Positions 26,413-35,079 of a stretch of 64,000 nt of DNA are shown in pieces. The translations under genes were made by a program, and so were the position numbers. Numbering within the stretch: the stretch's first letter is position 1; each line of letters begins with the position of its first letter. The stretch is taken from the NCBI RefSeq assembly GCF_005222845.1, contig NZ_STFZ01000011.1, forward strand, positions 27,996-91,995. Direction: 5' to 3'. Below the pieces are notes generated by a model, which saw only the letters and a program-made list of their open reading frames with translations, did not search any database and had not been told where the DNA came from. The stretch comes from Rhizobium sp. FY34 (lineage in GTDB: Bacteria; Pseudomonadota; Alphaproteobacteria; Rhizobiales; Rhizobiaceae).

Positions 26413-27546
26413 ATGAGTTCAAAGAGACAGGTGGCGGTCGTCGGGGTCGGGCAAACCGATTTCGGCGCGCTTTACGCCCAAAAGGATGCCCGGCGGAACG
26501 AAACCGCTCTCGGCATAGAAGCGCTGAAGGCCGCGCTGGATGATGCGGGTCTACACAAGAACGAAGTCGACGGTCTGATCACGTCGCGCATCGAATATGC
26601 GGCATCGGCCGATGCCATGGGCTTCAAGTCGCTGCGCTATGTCAACGGCCTGGAAGGCTCCGGCCGCATGAGCGGCGTATCCTTTCAAATGGCCACGACA
26701 TTGATCGAGACAGGACAGGCCGATGTGGTGGCCTGCGTCTACGGCAATAACGGTCGCTCGGTGCAGATGAAATATGGCGGCTATGTCGGCACGCCCACGA
26801 TGCAGTATGACGGCATATACGGGATGACGTCGCCGGGCGCTTCTCTGGCGCACATGTATCGGCGCTATCAGCATCTCTACAATGCGCCGGACAATGCGCT
26901 TGCCAATATTGCGATCAACAATCGCAACAATGCGCTTCTCAACCCCGTGGCTGTGATGCGCGAAGCGTTGACGGAAGATCAGTATATGGCATCGCGCTAT
27001 ATTGCCGAGCCGCTTCGCCTGTTTGACTATTGCATCATCAATGACGGCGGCGTGGCCGTTATTCTGGCCTCGATGGACCGCGCCAAGGACCTTGCCAAGC
27101 GCCCGGTTCGCGTCGCCGCCAAGGCCGCGGCAACAACGATCAGCAACTTCTATTCCGATACCAACCTGTTTTACGACATCTGCCAGGATGTCGGCGGACG
27201 CGTTTACGGCGAAAGCGGTCTTCAACCGAAAGACATGGACTGCGCGCAGATTTACGACAATTTCACGCCCACCGTCCTCTTCAGCCTTGAAGGTTTCGAC
27301 TATGCCCCGAGAGGCGAAGCCTGGCGCTGGGCAAGCCTCGACCGGATCGGTCTCACAGGCGAAATGCCGATCAACACGGCCGGTGGCCACACCGCCGAAA
27401 GCTATATGCAGGGCTGGGGACACCATGTCGAAGCCGTTCGCCAGATACGTGGCGAGGCCGGCGCGCGCCAGATCCCCAATTGCAACATCGTCCAATACAT
27501 GTGCGCATCACCGATCGTGTCGTCGCACATCCTGATCGGGGAGTGA
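26413..27546 (+). CDS. Thiolase-fold protein (SCP-2/Ltp2-like)
   Basis: A 377-residue thiolase-superfamily protein: VAVVGVGQTDFGALYAQKD at the start, VDGLITSR, INDGGVAVILAS, AQIYDNFTPTVLFSLEGF and NTAGGHTAESYMQGWGH near the end. The active-site Cys of true thiolases is not visible: the region reads GSGRMSGVSFQMAT. Such proteins paired with an OB-fold partner include the Ltp2 retro-aldolases that remove propionyl- or acetyl-CoA from tertiary hydroxyacyl-CoAs. The next gene encodes exactly such a partner, 4 bp away. The aldolase role is inferred. Confidence 0.82.
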   Translation: MSSKRQVAVVGVGQTDFGALYAQKDARRNETALGIEALKAALDDAGLHKNEVDGLITSRIEYAASADAMGFKSLRYVNGLEGSGRMSGVSFQMATTLIETGQADVVACVYGNNGRSVQMKYGGYVGTPTMQYDGIYGMTSPGASLAHMYRRYQHLYNAPDNALANIAINNRNNALLNPVAVMREALTEDQYMASRYIAEPLRLFDYCIINDGGVAVILASMDRAKDLAKRPVRVAAKAAATTISNFYSDTNLFYDICQDVGGRVYGESGLQPKDMDCAQIYDNFTPTVLFSLEGFDYAPRGEAWRWASLDRIGLTGEMPINTAGGHTAESYMQGWGHHVEAVRQIRGEAGARQIPNCNIVQYMCASPIVSSHILIGE

Positions 27547-27550
27547 TGCC

Positions 27551-27961
27551 ATGGACACCGCAAAGCTTATCCAGATGATGCCCGAAATCACCGACGGCAA
27601 TCGCGGCTTTTGGGAAGGAACGCTCGCCGGCGAGTTGCGCCTGCAATATGGCACATCCGGCATTCCGCAATTCCCCGATTATCCCGTGGATCGGGTCTCG
27701 CTGGAGCCTGGCCTTGAATGGCGCAAAGTCAGCGGCCGCGCCAAGCTGTGGTCGTGGATCGTCATGCACCAGAAATACTTCCCGGCCTTTGCCGATGAAG
27801 GTCCCTATCTCGTTGCCTTCGTTCAGCTCGAGGAAGGTCCATTCATGATGTCCACCATCGTCGATCCGCCTGAAAACCTGCACTGCGACATGAATCTTGA
27901 AGTGGTTTTCGAACAGTTGAGCGACGAGCGCGCAATCCCCAAGTTCAAGGTGGTGAAGTGA
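27551..27961 (+). CDS. OB-fold protein (DUF35-like), partner of the thiolase-like protein
   Basis: A 136-residue protein with the DUF35 outline: an N-terminal helix (NRGFWEGTLAGELRLQY), a linker FPDYPVDR, and a C-terminal OB fold (VSGRAKLWSWIVMHQKYFPAF... PYLVAFVQLEEGPFMMSTI). The usual zinc-ribbon cysteines between them are absent; that position reads QYGTSGIPQF. DUF35 proteins form complexes with thiolase-like aldolases. The stop overlaps the next start (TGATG), so it is co-translated with the hydratase gene. Confidence 0.82.
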   Translation: MDTAKLIQMMPEITDGNRGFWEGTLAGELRLQYGTSGIPQFPDYPVDRVSLEPGLEWRKVSGRAKLWSWIVMHQKYFPAFADEGPYLVAFVQLEEGPFMMSTIVDPPENLHCDMNLEVVFEQLSDERAIPKFKVVK

Positions 27962-28740
27962 TGGACGCAACCAGCGAAACCCCGATCCTCGTCGAACATT
28001 TCGATGATGGTCTGACAAAGATCACCTTCAACCGCCCCAACCAGCGCAATGCCATGAACCGCGCCTCGCGCGTCGGCATCATCAAGGCGCTGGACGAATG
28101 CCGCGAGACCGCCAAGGTGATCCTCATCACCGGCACAGGCTCGGCCTTTTGCGCCGGCGTCGATATCAAGGAAGGCCAGGTCAGCTCTGGCGACGCCGAA
28201 CTGGACCGCCGCTCCAACTGGGCCGAAGTGCAGGAAGAACTGCGTGGCCACCCGGCCATCATCATCGCCGCCGTCAATGGCTTTGCACTGGGCGGCGGCC
28301 TCACCCTCGTCAATGTCGCCGATCTGGCGATTGCCGCAGACGAAGCCACCTTCGGCATGCCGGAGATCGGCTTTAATATGTATGCCGCAATGGCCGGCCC
28401 CTCGACGCAGCTGCGGGTGAGCAACAAGCGGGCCGCCTGGCTGCTGCTCACCGGCGAACGGATCGACGGCCAGAAGGCCGCCGATTGGGGCCTCATAAAC
28501 CGCTCTGTTCCCGCAGCAGCGCTTGAAGAGGAAGCCATGGCCTTGGCGCGTCGTCTGGCCAAGGTCGATATCGAATGCCTGCGTGCCTGCAAACGTATGC
28601 TGTGGAAGGTTCCATCCGAAGTCTCGGAATGGTCCGCAGCCATTGCGCTGGGAGAAGCGACAGTTCCCCCGCTGATGGCCCGCAGCAAGGAACTGGCAAG
28701 GATCAGGGAAGGCAGCGCCAGTCCCGGAACGCCGTCATGA
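27961..28740 (+). CDS. Enoyl-CoA hydratase/isomerase family protein
   Basis: A 259-residue crotonase-fold enzyme. The oxyanion-hole segments GSAFCAGVDIKEG and NGFALGGGLTL are present. The second catalytic Glu is kept in FGMPEIG, but the first (in GGGCEL of hydratases) is Thr here, so the reaction may be isomerisation, hydrolysis or atypical hydration. It lies in the thiolase - OB-fold - CoA-transferase operon and would act on a CoA thioester. ATG at 27961 overlaps the previous stop. Confidence 0.88.
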   Translation: MDATSETPILVEHFDDGLTKITFNRPNQRNAMNRASRVGIIKALDECRETAKVILITGTGSAFCAGVDIKEGQVSSGDAELDRRSNWAEVQEELRGHPAIIIAAVNGFALGGGLTLVNVADLAIAADEATFGMPEIGFNMYAAMAGPSTQLRVSNKRAAWLLLTGERIDGQKAADWGLINRSVPAAALEEEAMALARRLAKVDIECLRACKRMLWKVPSEVSEWSAAIALGEATVPPLMARSKELARIREGSASPGTPS

Positions 28741-31061
28741 CAGGCCGCTCCAACACATTGCGCGTCGTGGAGGTTTCCTCCACGATTGCGCCGGCCGTTT
28801 GCGGGCGTCTGCTCGCTGCACTCGGCCATCACGTGGTGCAATTTGGCCCCAGACAATGCCCGGCATTTCAGGAGGGTCCTTTCACCTATGTCGCCTTTCA
28901 TGCAGGCAAGGCCACGCATGATCTTGCCATAGACGCCACTCTCGCCAGCAGGATCATCGCGGAATGCGCCTCAGCCGATATTCTGCTCCTCGACCTGACG
29001 CCGACAGAGGCAAGCGCGCTCGGCCTTGAACCGGCCCGCCTTGCAAGCCTCTACCCGTCTCTCGTCATCGTATCGCTCACCGCCTTCGGCCTTGAGGGGC
29101 GTTTTGCCGACCTTCCCGCCGACAGCATGCTGGCCGAAGCCTATGGCGGCCTGATGAGCATGATCGGCGAACCGGGTGCGCCGCCCTTGAAGCTTGGCGG
29201 CAACCAGGCGGAAAATGCCTCAGCCTGGATCGGCCTTTACGGCGCCATGCTGGCAATCCTGAAGCGGGAGGTGAACGGCAGCGGTGATATCGTCGAGGTC
29301 TCAAGCGCCGACGTGGTTGCCTATATGGACTGGAAGAGCGATGTCGCCTTCCAGACATCCGGCACGGCACCGACGCGCAGCGGCTCATCCATGGGTGCCT
29401 GGCGCATTCTGCCTGCCACGGATGGCTGGGTGGGCGTGATCTATCAGCTCGACCAGTGGCAGGCGATTGTTCAGCTGCTTGGCGATGAACGGCTGGCCGA
29501 TCCCGCCTTGAACAGTGCAGCAGAGCGCAACCGACGCGCGGATGAAGTCTGGACGGTCCTTGCCGAATGGGTCAGCACCCGCAGTGCCCAGGACATCTAT
29601 CACCAGTCGCAGGCGCTGGGGCTGCCTTTCGGCTATGCAGCGGACCTCGCCACATTGCTGAGTGATGCGCAATTCATCGATCGCGGTTTTGTGCTGAACC
29701 CAGAGGAGCGACGCCAAAGCGAACCCGTTGTCCGCCTGCCCTTCCGGGAGACGCCTGCCACCAGCACGAAAAGCTGGAAACCTGCGTCCACACTCGGGAA
29801 GGGTCCGCTATCCGGGCTGGTCGTCGTTGATTTCGGCATTATCACCGCCGGTGCTGCGACCTCACGGCTTCTGGCAGACTACGGCGCAACCGTCATCAAG
29901 GTGGAATCCGTTAGCCGCCCTGATCCCTTCCGCCAATGGGGCAATAATGGCGAAGGCAAAGCCCCGCCGGAATCGCCGGTCTTTGCGTCCAACAATGCCG
30001 GCAAGATCGGTCTCAACGTTGACATGAAGACGCCACATGGCCGCAAGATCGTCCAGGAATTGTGTGCCCGTGCCCATATCGTCGTCGAGAACTATCGGAT
30101 CGGAGTGACGCAAAGGCTCGGCGTGGACCCGGAAAGTCTGAGCAAGCTCAACCCCAATCTGATCTACCTGTCGCTTTCAAGCCAGGGACAAAGCGGACCG
30201 GAAGCCGGCTACAGTTCCTATGGCTCGACGCTGGACCTGATATCCGGCCTTGCGGCGATGACCGGATACCGGCAAGGGCCACCGCTTTGGACAACGCTTG
30301 CCGTGAACTACCCCGATCAGGTGATCTCGCTTGCCGGGGCGGCACTCATCGCCCATGGTCTCGTCACCGGTCGTGCCGGCGTGCATATCGACGTATCCCA
30401 GAGAGAAGTCGTAGCCTGGACGCTGGCGCCAAGCCTTGCCGAGGTGGCCTTTGACGCCAAGGAACCCGTTCGCGATGGCAACCGCCTGCGCGGCAAGGTT
30501 CCACATGATACCTATCCCTGCAAAGTGGAAGGCACATGGATTGCGATTGCCTGCAGCACGCCCGCGCACAGGCAAGCGCTCGCCGACGTGATCACCGACC
30601 TTGCCAATCTACCGTCCTCTGACGCTTGGTTCGACAGTCAATCAGCCATTGATGCGATCATCGCTCGGTGGTCTCAGGCTTTGACGGTCGAACAGGCCAT
30701 CGATCTGCTTCTGGATGCCGGGGTTCCGGCCGTGCCGGTGCGAACGGCGGCAGACCGGGCAGAGGATGTCGATCTTGAGAAACGCCGAGTGATCCTGAAG
30801 GGCGAAAGTTGGCTGAAGGGTTTTCCCATGCGCCTGCATGGGTATACACCTGCTTCTCCGGCTAAGGCTCCGGCCTTGACCCGGGATATGCCCGTCGAAG
30901 AAGCCGGCTCCGATGCGATGATTGCGCGGATCGTAGATCGGTTGCTCGACATGGAATCGGCAGATGAGGCCGTGGGAGAAAGCCTCATGGAGGGAACGAG
31001 GCAAGCATCGGATAAGGCGCCGCAGTTCGATCCCCTTCTGCGAAGTCTGGTTCGGAATTGA
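28737..31061 (+). CDS. Class III CoA-transferase (CaiB/BaiF), fused double domain
   Basis: 774 residues, roughly twice a single CaiB/BaiF subunit. The C-terminal half (from about residue 360) has the conserved LSGLVVVDFGIITAGAATSRLLADYGATVIKVE, NAGKIGLNVDMKTPHG and, in YGSTLDLISGLAAMTG, the Asp that forms the acyl anhydride. The N-terminal half is a more divergent copy (LRVVEVSSTIAPAVCGRLLA). It would move CoA onto a carboxylic acid from a donor thioester. ATG at 28737 overlaps the upstream stop (ATGA). Confidence 0.88.
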   Translation: MTGRSNTLRVVEVSSTIAPAVCGRLLAALGHHVVQFGPRQCPAFQEGPFTYVAFHAGKATHDLAIDATLASRIIAECASADILLLDLTPTEASALGLEPARLASLYPSLVIVSLTAFGLEGRFADLPADSMLAEAYGGLMSMIGEPGAPPLKLGGNQAENASAWIGLYGAMLAILKREVNGSGDIVEVSSADVVAYMDWKSDVAFQTSGTAPTRSGSSMGAWRILPATDGWVGVIYQLDQWQAIVQLLGDERLADPALNSAAERNRRADEVWTVLAEWVSTRSAQDIYHQSQALGLPFGYAADLATLLSDAQFIDRGFVLNPEERRQSEPVVRLPFRETPATSTKSWKPASTLGKGPLSGLVVVDFGIITAGAATSRLLADYGATVIKVESVSRPDPFRQWGNNGEGKAPPESPVFASNNAGKIGLNVDMKTPHGRKIVQELCARAHIVVENYRIGVTQRLGVDPESLSKLNPNLIYLSLSSQGQSGPEAGYSSYGSTLDLISGLAAMTGYRQGPPLWTTLAVNYPDQVISLAGAALIAHGLVTGRAGVHIDVSQREVVAWTLAPSLAEVAFDAKEPVRDGNRLRGKVPHDTYPCKVEGTWIAIACSTPAHRQALADVITDLANLPSSDAWFDSQSAIDAIIARWSQALTVEQAIDLLLDAGVPAVPVRTAADRAEDVDLEKRRVILKGESWLKGFPMRLHGYTPASPAKAPALTRDMPVEEAGSDAMIARIVDRLLDMESADEAVGESLMEGTRQASDKAPQFDPLLRSLVRN

Positions 31062-31085
31062 GTTAAAGGGCTGGGAGGCTTGATC

Positions 31086-32573
31086 ATGAACATAAAACAG
31101 GACATCGCGCGGGCCACACATGCGCATGCCTTTCTCGCCGAGATCTGGCAGGGCCTTGGCGGCGCTGCTTCTCTGGCACAAGAGGTGCAATTTACCGGTG
31201 ATCGGGCACTCCCCTCACCCTTTGCCGCGACGGATCTGGCTGCTGCATCCTTTGCGGCGGCAGGATTGGCGGTTGCCGAACTGATGGGTACGGCCGGGCA
31301 AAAGACCCCGAGCGTGACCGTTGACCGCACACTTGCCAGCGGCTGGTTTCACCTGCCGCCCGGCCCTTCTCGCCTCATCGGAACGAAGCAGACAACACAT
31401 GGCACCGGCCCGTGGATGACTGAATTTGCCACCGGAGACGGGCGCTGGCTGCGGGTTCAGGGATCGATGCCCACGCTTCGGCGCCGCGCGGCAGAAGCCT
31501 TGGGCGTTGCAGAAACGCCGGAGGCCTTTGCCGCTGAGATCTGCAAATATGATGCAGACGACATCGAGCAACGGCTGATCGATGCCGGAGCAGCCGTTGC
31601 CGCAAGCCGCACGTTGAACGATTGGCGCGCGCATCCGCAAGGCCAGGCGCTGCAGGCCGAACCGATCGCGCAGATCGACATCAATGCCGGCACGGCAGGC
31701 TTTCGCAGCGCCTGGAAGCCCACACCGGGGCGACCGCTTGCAGGCCTGCGCGTGCTCGACATGACGCGTGTGGTGAGCGGCCCCGTCGCCACACGGTTTC
31801 TCGCCTCCTGCGGTGCGGAAGTGCTTCGGCTCGATGCGCCCGGTTCAGACGAAAGCCAGGGCATGTTCGGCGCCGGAAACGATCTTGGACTTGGCAAGCG
31901 CTGGGCCTTCCTCGACATGAGAAGCCCCGAGGGCATGCAAAGATTTCTCGACCTCGTCTCCAGGGCAGATGTTTTGTTTCATGGCTATCGCCCCGGATCG
32001 CTGGAAAAGCTCGGCATTACCAGCGAGCGCCTCGACGAGGCACAGCCGGATCTCGTTCAGGTCCGCCTCAATGCCTATGGCTGGACTGGCCCGTGGAAAG
32101 AGCGGCGCGGCTTTGACTCTCTCGTGCAATACAGCACCGGCATCTGCAACGCGACCAGCGAATGGGCCCAGGCAGATCTTGAAAACCGCCTGCCGCTGGT
32201 GGCACTCGGGCTTGAAGTGGATGCCAGCCGGCCCCGCCACCTTCCCGTCGAGGTCCTGGATTTCGGCACGGCCTACCAGTTGGCCGCTGCCGCAATCCGC
32301 GGCCTGACCCGGCGGCTCACGACGGGGCGCGGCTCCACGGCCCGGCTGTCCTTGGCCAGAACCGCGCGGCTGCTGTACGAACAGGGCTTCGTCAGCCCGC
32401 AACCGGTCATCAAGTTACCACTGGACGGTCCATGGGAGGCAAAGGTATATGCAAGCCCCAGAGGCGCTACCGAACAGCTGGTCTCGCCACTTGCAGTTGA
32501 AGGGAACCCGTTCTACTGGGATCGGCCTTACGAAAAGGCCGGCGCTTCGGTGGCCATCTGGTCCTGCGACTGA
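31086..32573 (+). CDS. Class III CoA-transferase (CaiB/BaiF), second gene
   Basis: 495 residues. An N-terminal section of about 210 residues is weakly related. The conserved part then starts LAGLRVLDMTRVVSGPVATRFLASCGAEVLRLD and continues DVLFHGYRPGSLEKLGI, LVQVRLNAYGWTGPW and RRGFDSLVQYSTGI, with the catalytic Asp. It follows the larger CoA-transferase by 24 bp. The pair could form one complex or activate two acids. ATG at 31086 follows GGGAGGCTTGATC. Confidence 0.85.
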   Translation: MNIKQDIARATHAHAFLAEIWQGLGGAASLAQEVQFTGDRALPSPFAATDLAAASFAAAGLAVAELMGTAGQKTPSVTVDRTLASGWFHLPPGPSRLIGTKQTTHGTGPWMTEFATGDGRWLRVQGSMPTLRRRAAEALGVAETPEAFAAEICKYDADDIEQRLIDAGAAVAASRTLNDWRAHPQGQALQAEPIAQIDINAGTAGFRSAWKPTPGRPLAGLRVLDMTRVVSGPVATRFLASCGAEVLRLDAPGSDESQGMFGAGNDLGLGKRWAFLDMRSPEGMQRFLDLVSRADVLFHGYRPGSLEKLGITSERLDEAQPDLVQVRLNAYGWTGPWKERRGFDSLVQYSTGICNATSEWAQADLENRLPLVALGLEVDASRPRHLPVEVLDFGTAYQLAAAAIRGLTRRLTTGRGSTARLSLARTARLLYEQGFVSPQPVIKLPLDGPWEAKVYASPRGATEQLVSPLAVEGNPFYWDRPYEKAGASVAIWSCD

Positions 32574-32615
32574 CTGCCGTCAATGGCCTTGTAAAATCGA
32601 CGGGAACCCGCATCC

Positions 32616-33293
32616 GTGAGTGCAGAAGACCACACCGATACAGACTCGCGAAAGCTGCTGCGCGATAAGGTTGCCGACCAGTTGCGGGCAGCGATTCTTG
32701 ACGGCACGCTGCTGCCTGGCCGCCGTATCACGGAAGTCGAACTGATCGAGCTGACCAAATCCAGCCGGACATCCGTGCGCGAGGCCTTGCGGGTGCTGGA
32801 GGCTCAACGGCTGGTCGAACCCTCCGTCAGGGGCGTGCAGATTTCCCTGCCGAGCATGAGCGAGGCGCGCCACATTTATGAGGTACGCGCTGTCGTCGAA
32901 TCCTATACCGCGCGCCTGTTTTGCGAACGCGCACTGGATGACGACATGCGGGATCTCCGCCGGGCCTTCGAGGCCATTGGGCGCGACAGCCGCTCGCCGG
33001 TGATGACGGCCTTCGATGAGATCTTTTTCACCCGTTGCGGCAACAGCGCCATCAAAAGCGTGATCGAACCCTTGTATGCGCGCATCTTCGTGCTGCGCAA
33101 CCTTGCCTCCACCTCGCCTGCACGACGGGCGGCATCAAAGGCCGAGTATTACGCGCTGCTGGAGGCCCTGGAAGACAGAAATGCCGACCGCGCGGCAGCA
33201 GCCGTGGTCAAGCACGTCGAGGCGGCACGGGATTTCGCCCTCAATGCCCTGATGGACCATCAGGACTGGCGCGTCGAAATCAAGCGTCGATAG
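32616..33293 (+). CDS. GntR-family regulator (FCD domain)
   Basis: 225 residues. The N-terminal winged helix (LRDKVADQLRAAILDGTLLPGRRITEVELIELTKSSRTSVREALRVLEAQRLVE) is standard GntR. The C-terminal all-helical FCD ligand domain covers about residues 85-215. A GTG start at 32616 is used. It ends the plus-strand catabolic arm and probably senses an acid or acyl intermediate of the island pathway. Confidence 0.88.
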   Translation: MSAEDHTDTDSRKLLRDKVADQLRAAILDGTLLPGRRITEVELIELTKSSRTSVREALRVLEAQRLVEPSVRGVQISLPSMSEARHIYEVRAVVESYTARLFCERALDDDMRDLRRAFEAIGRDSRSPVMTAFDEIFFTRCGNSAIKSVIEPLYARIFVLRNLASTSPARRAASKAEYYALLEALEDRNADRAAAAVVKHVEAARDFALNALMDHQDWRVEIKRR

Positions 33294-33334
33294 GTTTCGG
33301 CAGATCGCGAAATGAGAGCGATCGCGCCCCACAC

Positions 33335-33982
33335 TTAGTCTTGTGCGGTTTCCGGCACGGCCACGGGCTTTGCCTTCGCCATTGTGTCCAGCATGGCAAC
33401 GAAAGTCGCATACATTTCTTCGCGCAGACCGGGATCATTGGCCTCCTTGCCGGTGATCAATTTCGTCACTTGCGGCAGAAGTTCCGGCCCGATGCTGGCA
33501 ATCGTCATCATCAGCGACAGGATTTTCGGATCGACCCCCTGCGGCAGGCAGCCTTTTTCGATCTCGCGTGCAACAATCTTTGTCTGGACGTCATAGGCAT
33601 TCGCCCGCAGCTGTTCGAGGCGGATCGTCTGATGCGGATGCGCGCCATATTCGATTCCCTCCCAGATGAGCAGCCGGCGCCATTTTGCGCCGGTGCGATG
33701 ACCTTTGCCGGAGAAGTAGGCCGTCAGCAGGCCCTTGAAGTCAGACTCGGCAAGAGTTTCCCATGCCGGCGTCGAGCGATCGACCATGCTTTCCAGCACA
33801 GCATCGTAGAGACCGACCTTACTGCCGAAATAGTAATAGATCAGTTGCTTGTTGATGTCGGCGCGCCGGGCGATTTCATCAACACGGACCGCCGCAAATC
33901 CCCGCTTGGCGAACTCCTCCACGGCTACGCGCAGGATCTCATCCTTACTGGTCTTTACGTCCGACTTTGTACGCCCCGCCAT
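33335..33982 (-). CDS. TetR-family regulator
   Basis: 215 residues. The N-terminal helix-turn-helix is complete (DEILRVAVEEFAKRGFAAVRVDEIARRADINKQLIYYYFGSKVGLYDAVL, residues 15-64). The C-terminal helical ligand domain is of the type found in regulators of aromatic or fatty-acid-like catabolism. It is convergent with the GntR gene. The ACCAACCGGTTGGT palindromes before the P450 and SDR genes are its best candidate targets, by inference. Confidence 0.9.
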   Translation of the reverse strand: MAGRTKSDVKTSKDEILRVAVEEFAKRGFAAVRVDEIARRADINKQLIYYYFGSKVGLYDAVLESMVDRSTPAWETLAESDFKGLLTAYFSGKGHRTGAKWRRLLIWEGIEYGAHPHQTIRLEQLRANAYDVQTKIVAREIEKGCLPQGVDPKILSLMMTIASIGPELLPQVTKLITGKEANDPGLREEMYATFVAMLDTMAKAKPVAVPETAQD

Positions 33983-34221
33983 TCACCTAGCCCTCGCATG
34001 CATGGATGCTTTCTACAGGCGCATCATGTCAGCATGCAAGGTAGGAGGCGAACGACTTATACCTAAGCGAGAACCGAGGCCAGCTTGGATCGTTTCCGGA
34101 CGACGGCCCCCGAATGATACGCCGCAGTGCCACGCTGTTAGGTCCTGCCGCCGCAGCCGGCAAGACTAAGTGGGCCGACTCATGAGCAGATCAAGAACTT
34201 TCATCGTGATTGTGTGGTAAA

Positions 34222-34428
34222 CTATTGCCTCGTCCACAGTGTCCAGCCTGCCGCGATGAACAGGATCTGGACGAAGACACGGGTCAGCGCTGCAAATGGC
34301 GGCGCAAAGACCGGGTCGGGACGAAAGAAGTCCCATAGATGCAGCGGCATATAGGCGGCGCAGAGAAGCGCATAGGCAAGGCCTGAATGCGCGCGGCCGA
34401 TCTGTTTTCCGTCTGGTCGTCGATCCAT
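34222..34428 (-). pseudogene. C-terminal remnant of a small membrane protein
   Basis: The frame gives two hydrophobic segments (LAYALLCAAYMPLHLWDFF and FVQILFIAAGWTLW) ending TRQ-stop. Its first 15 or so codons overlap, antisense, a TetR fragment, so the true N terminus appears to have been cut off near 34386. I do not recognise the family. Confidence 0.45.
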
Positions 34429-34554
34429 GGCATGGCGAACCTCATCCTCGACGGCAAGGCGAAATATCTCTTCGATAGGGCTGACCCGCAGCGTTTTTCA
34501 GACGAGATCCTGCCCGGCCTGCTGGAACGGGCCTGGCCTTACGGCAAAGGCTGA
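34387..34554 (+). pseudogene. C-terminal remnant of a TetR regulator (WHG-type domain)
   Basis: Frame reading AADLFSVWSSIHGMANLILD, then GKAKYLFDRADPQRFSDE and a stop. The W-x-x-x-HG-x-A-x-L pattern is the hallmark of the WHG-type TetR C-terminal domain. No N-terminal part or HTH is present; upstream sequence switches to the opposing membrane-protein remnant. It marks a recombination junction near the island's right end. Confidence 0.55.
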
Positions 34555-34915
34555 TCGTGGCTGCGCTATCCATCTCGCAGTCGAGCATATCTCTGCCCAG
34601 AGCACGCCGATTTGGTTGCATCGGCCCCAGCAAACGACCTGTAGATCTGTCCCGGAGCGTCAGCCAAGCATACAAGGTCCGTCCCTCACCTAACTGACGT
34701 CATCAGATCGACTGAGCGTCGCCCGTTCACCTCGGGCGATCGAGGGTTTGGGCGAACAGTCAGCGTAACGCCGACACGATGCTGCTCATTGTTGAAACGG
34801 AAACGCCATCATGCCGACACTCGAATTTTCAAAATTCTAGGTTCAATCAAAATGCGGTTGGTACTTGGCACATTAAAACTAGTATATCGCATTGTTATAT
34901 AATACAAAAAATACA
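34555..34915. other. Right-end island DNA without genes
   Basis: About 360 bp with no supported gene. It has a hairpin TCGCCCG..CGGGCGA near 34724-34743 and becomes AT-rich (34800-34915) towards the attachment repeat. I see nothing else in it. Confidence 0.5.
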
Positions 34916-34968
34916 CCGATCCGTCCAGTCGATCATCGGCGCAACGGCGAAGACGGGAGCTTTGAAAT
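34916..34968. repeat. attR: 53-bp direct repeat
   Basis: Identical over 53 bp to 14351-14403. The base before (A versus G) and the base after (G versus A) differ. On the minus strand this copy is still joined to the native dusA start codon, which shows the direction of insertion. Confidence 0.92.
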
Positions 34969-34990
34969 GGCGCATCTTCGCCTCACTCAT
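34916..34990 (-). pseudogene. Displaced native 5' end of dusA (25 codons)
   Basis: Minus strand, ATG at 34990: MSEAKMRHFKAPVFAVAPMI continuing DWTDR, then unrelated AT-rich island DNA. The first eight codons (MSEAKMRH) are not in the current dusA, which has island-derived codons there. This is the original start of dusA, cut off by the island. Confidence 0.85.
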
Positions 34991-35079
34991 CGGTTCCTGC
35001 AGCACAATCGTCTCCGCTTTGCCATCCATCGCATTCACGCCCGCTCTCTATCAGATAGACTGCGCATTCGGCAATGTGA

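Larger units (their letters stand above)
14404..34968. mobile_element. 20.6-kb genomic island integrated in dusA
   Basis: Bounded by 53-bp direct repeats 20,565 bp apart. It carries a dusA-type tyrosine integrase next to the left repeat. On integration the element replaced the first codons of dusA and pushed the native start to the far side (34990). The cargo is catabolic: porin, AKR, P450, ferredoxin reductase, ferredoxin, SDR, two ALDHs, thiolase-like protein, OB-fold protein, enoyl-CoA hydratase, two CoA-transferases, GntR and TetR. No conjugation or phage structural genes are seen, and the integrase has lost its catalytic part, so the island looks fixed. Confidence 0.88.

Noticed and set aside
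34916..34968. Independent duplicated dusA gene
   Set aside because: Only 25 codons remain and identity ends exactly at the repeat edge; it is the displaced dusA start, not a second gene.
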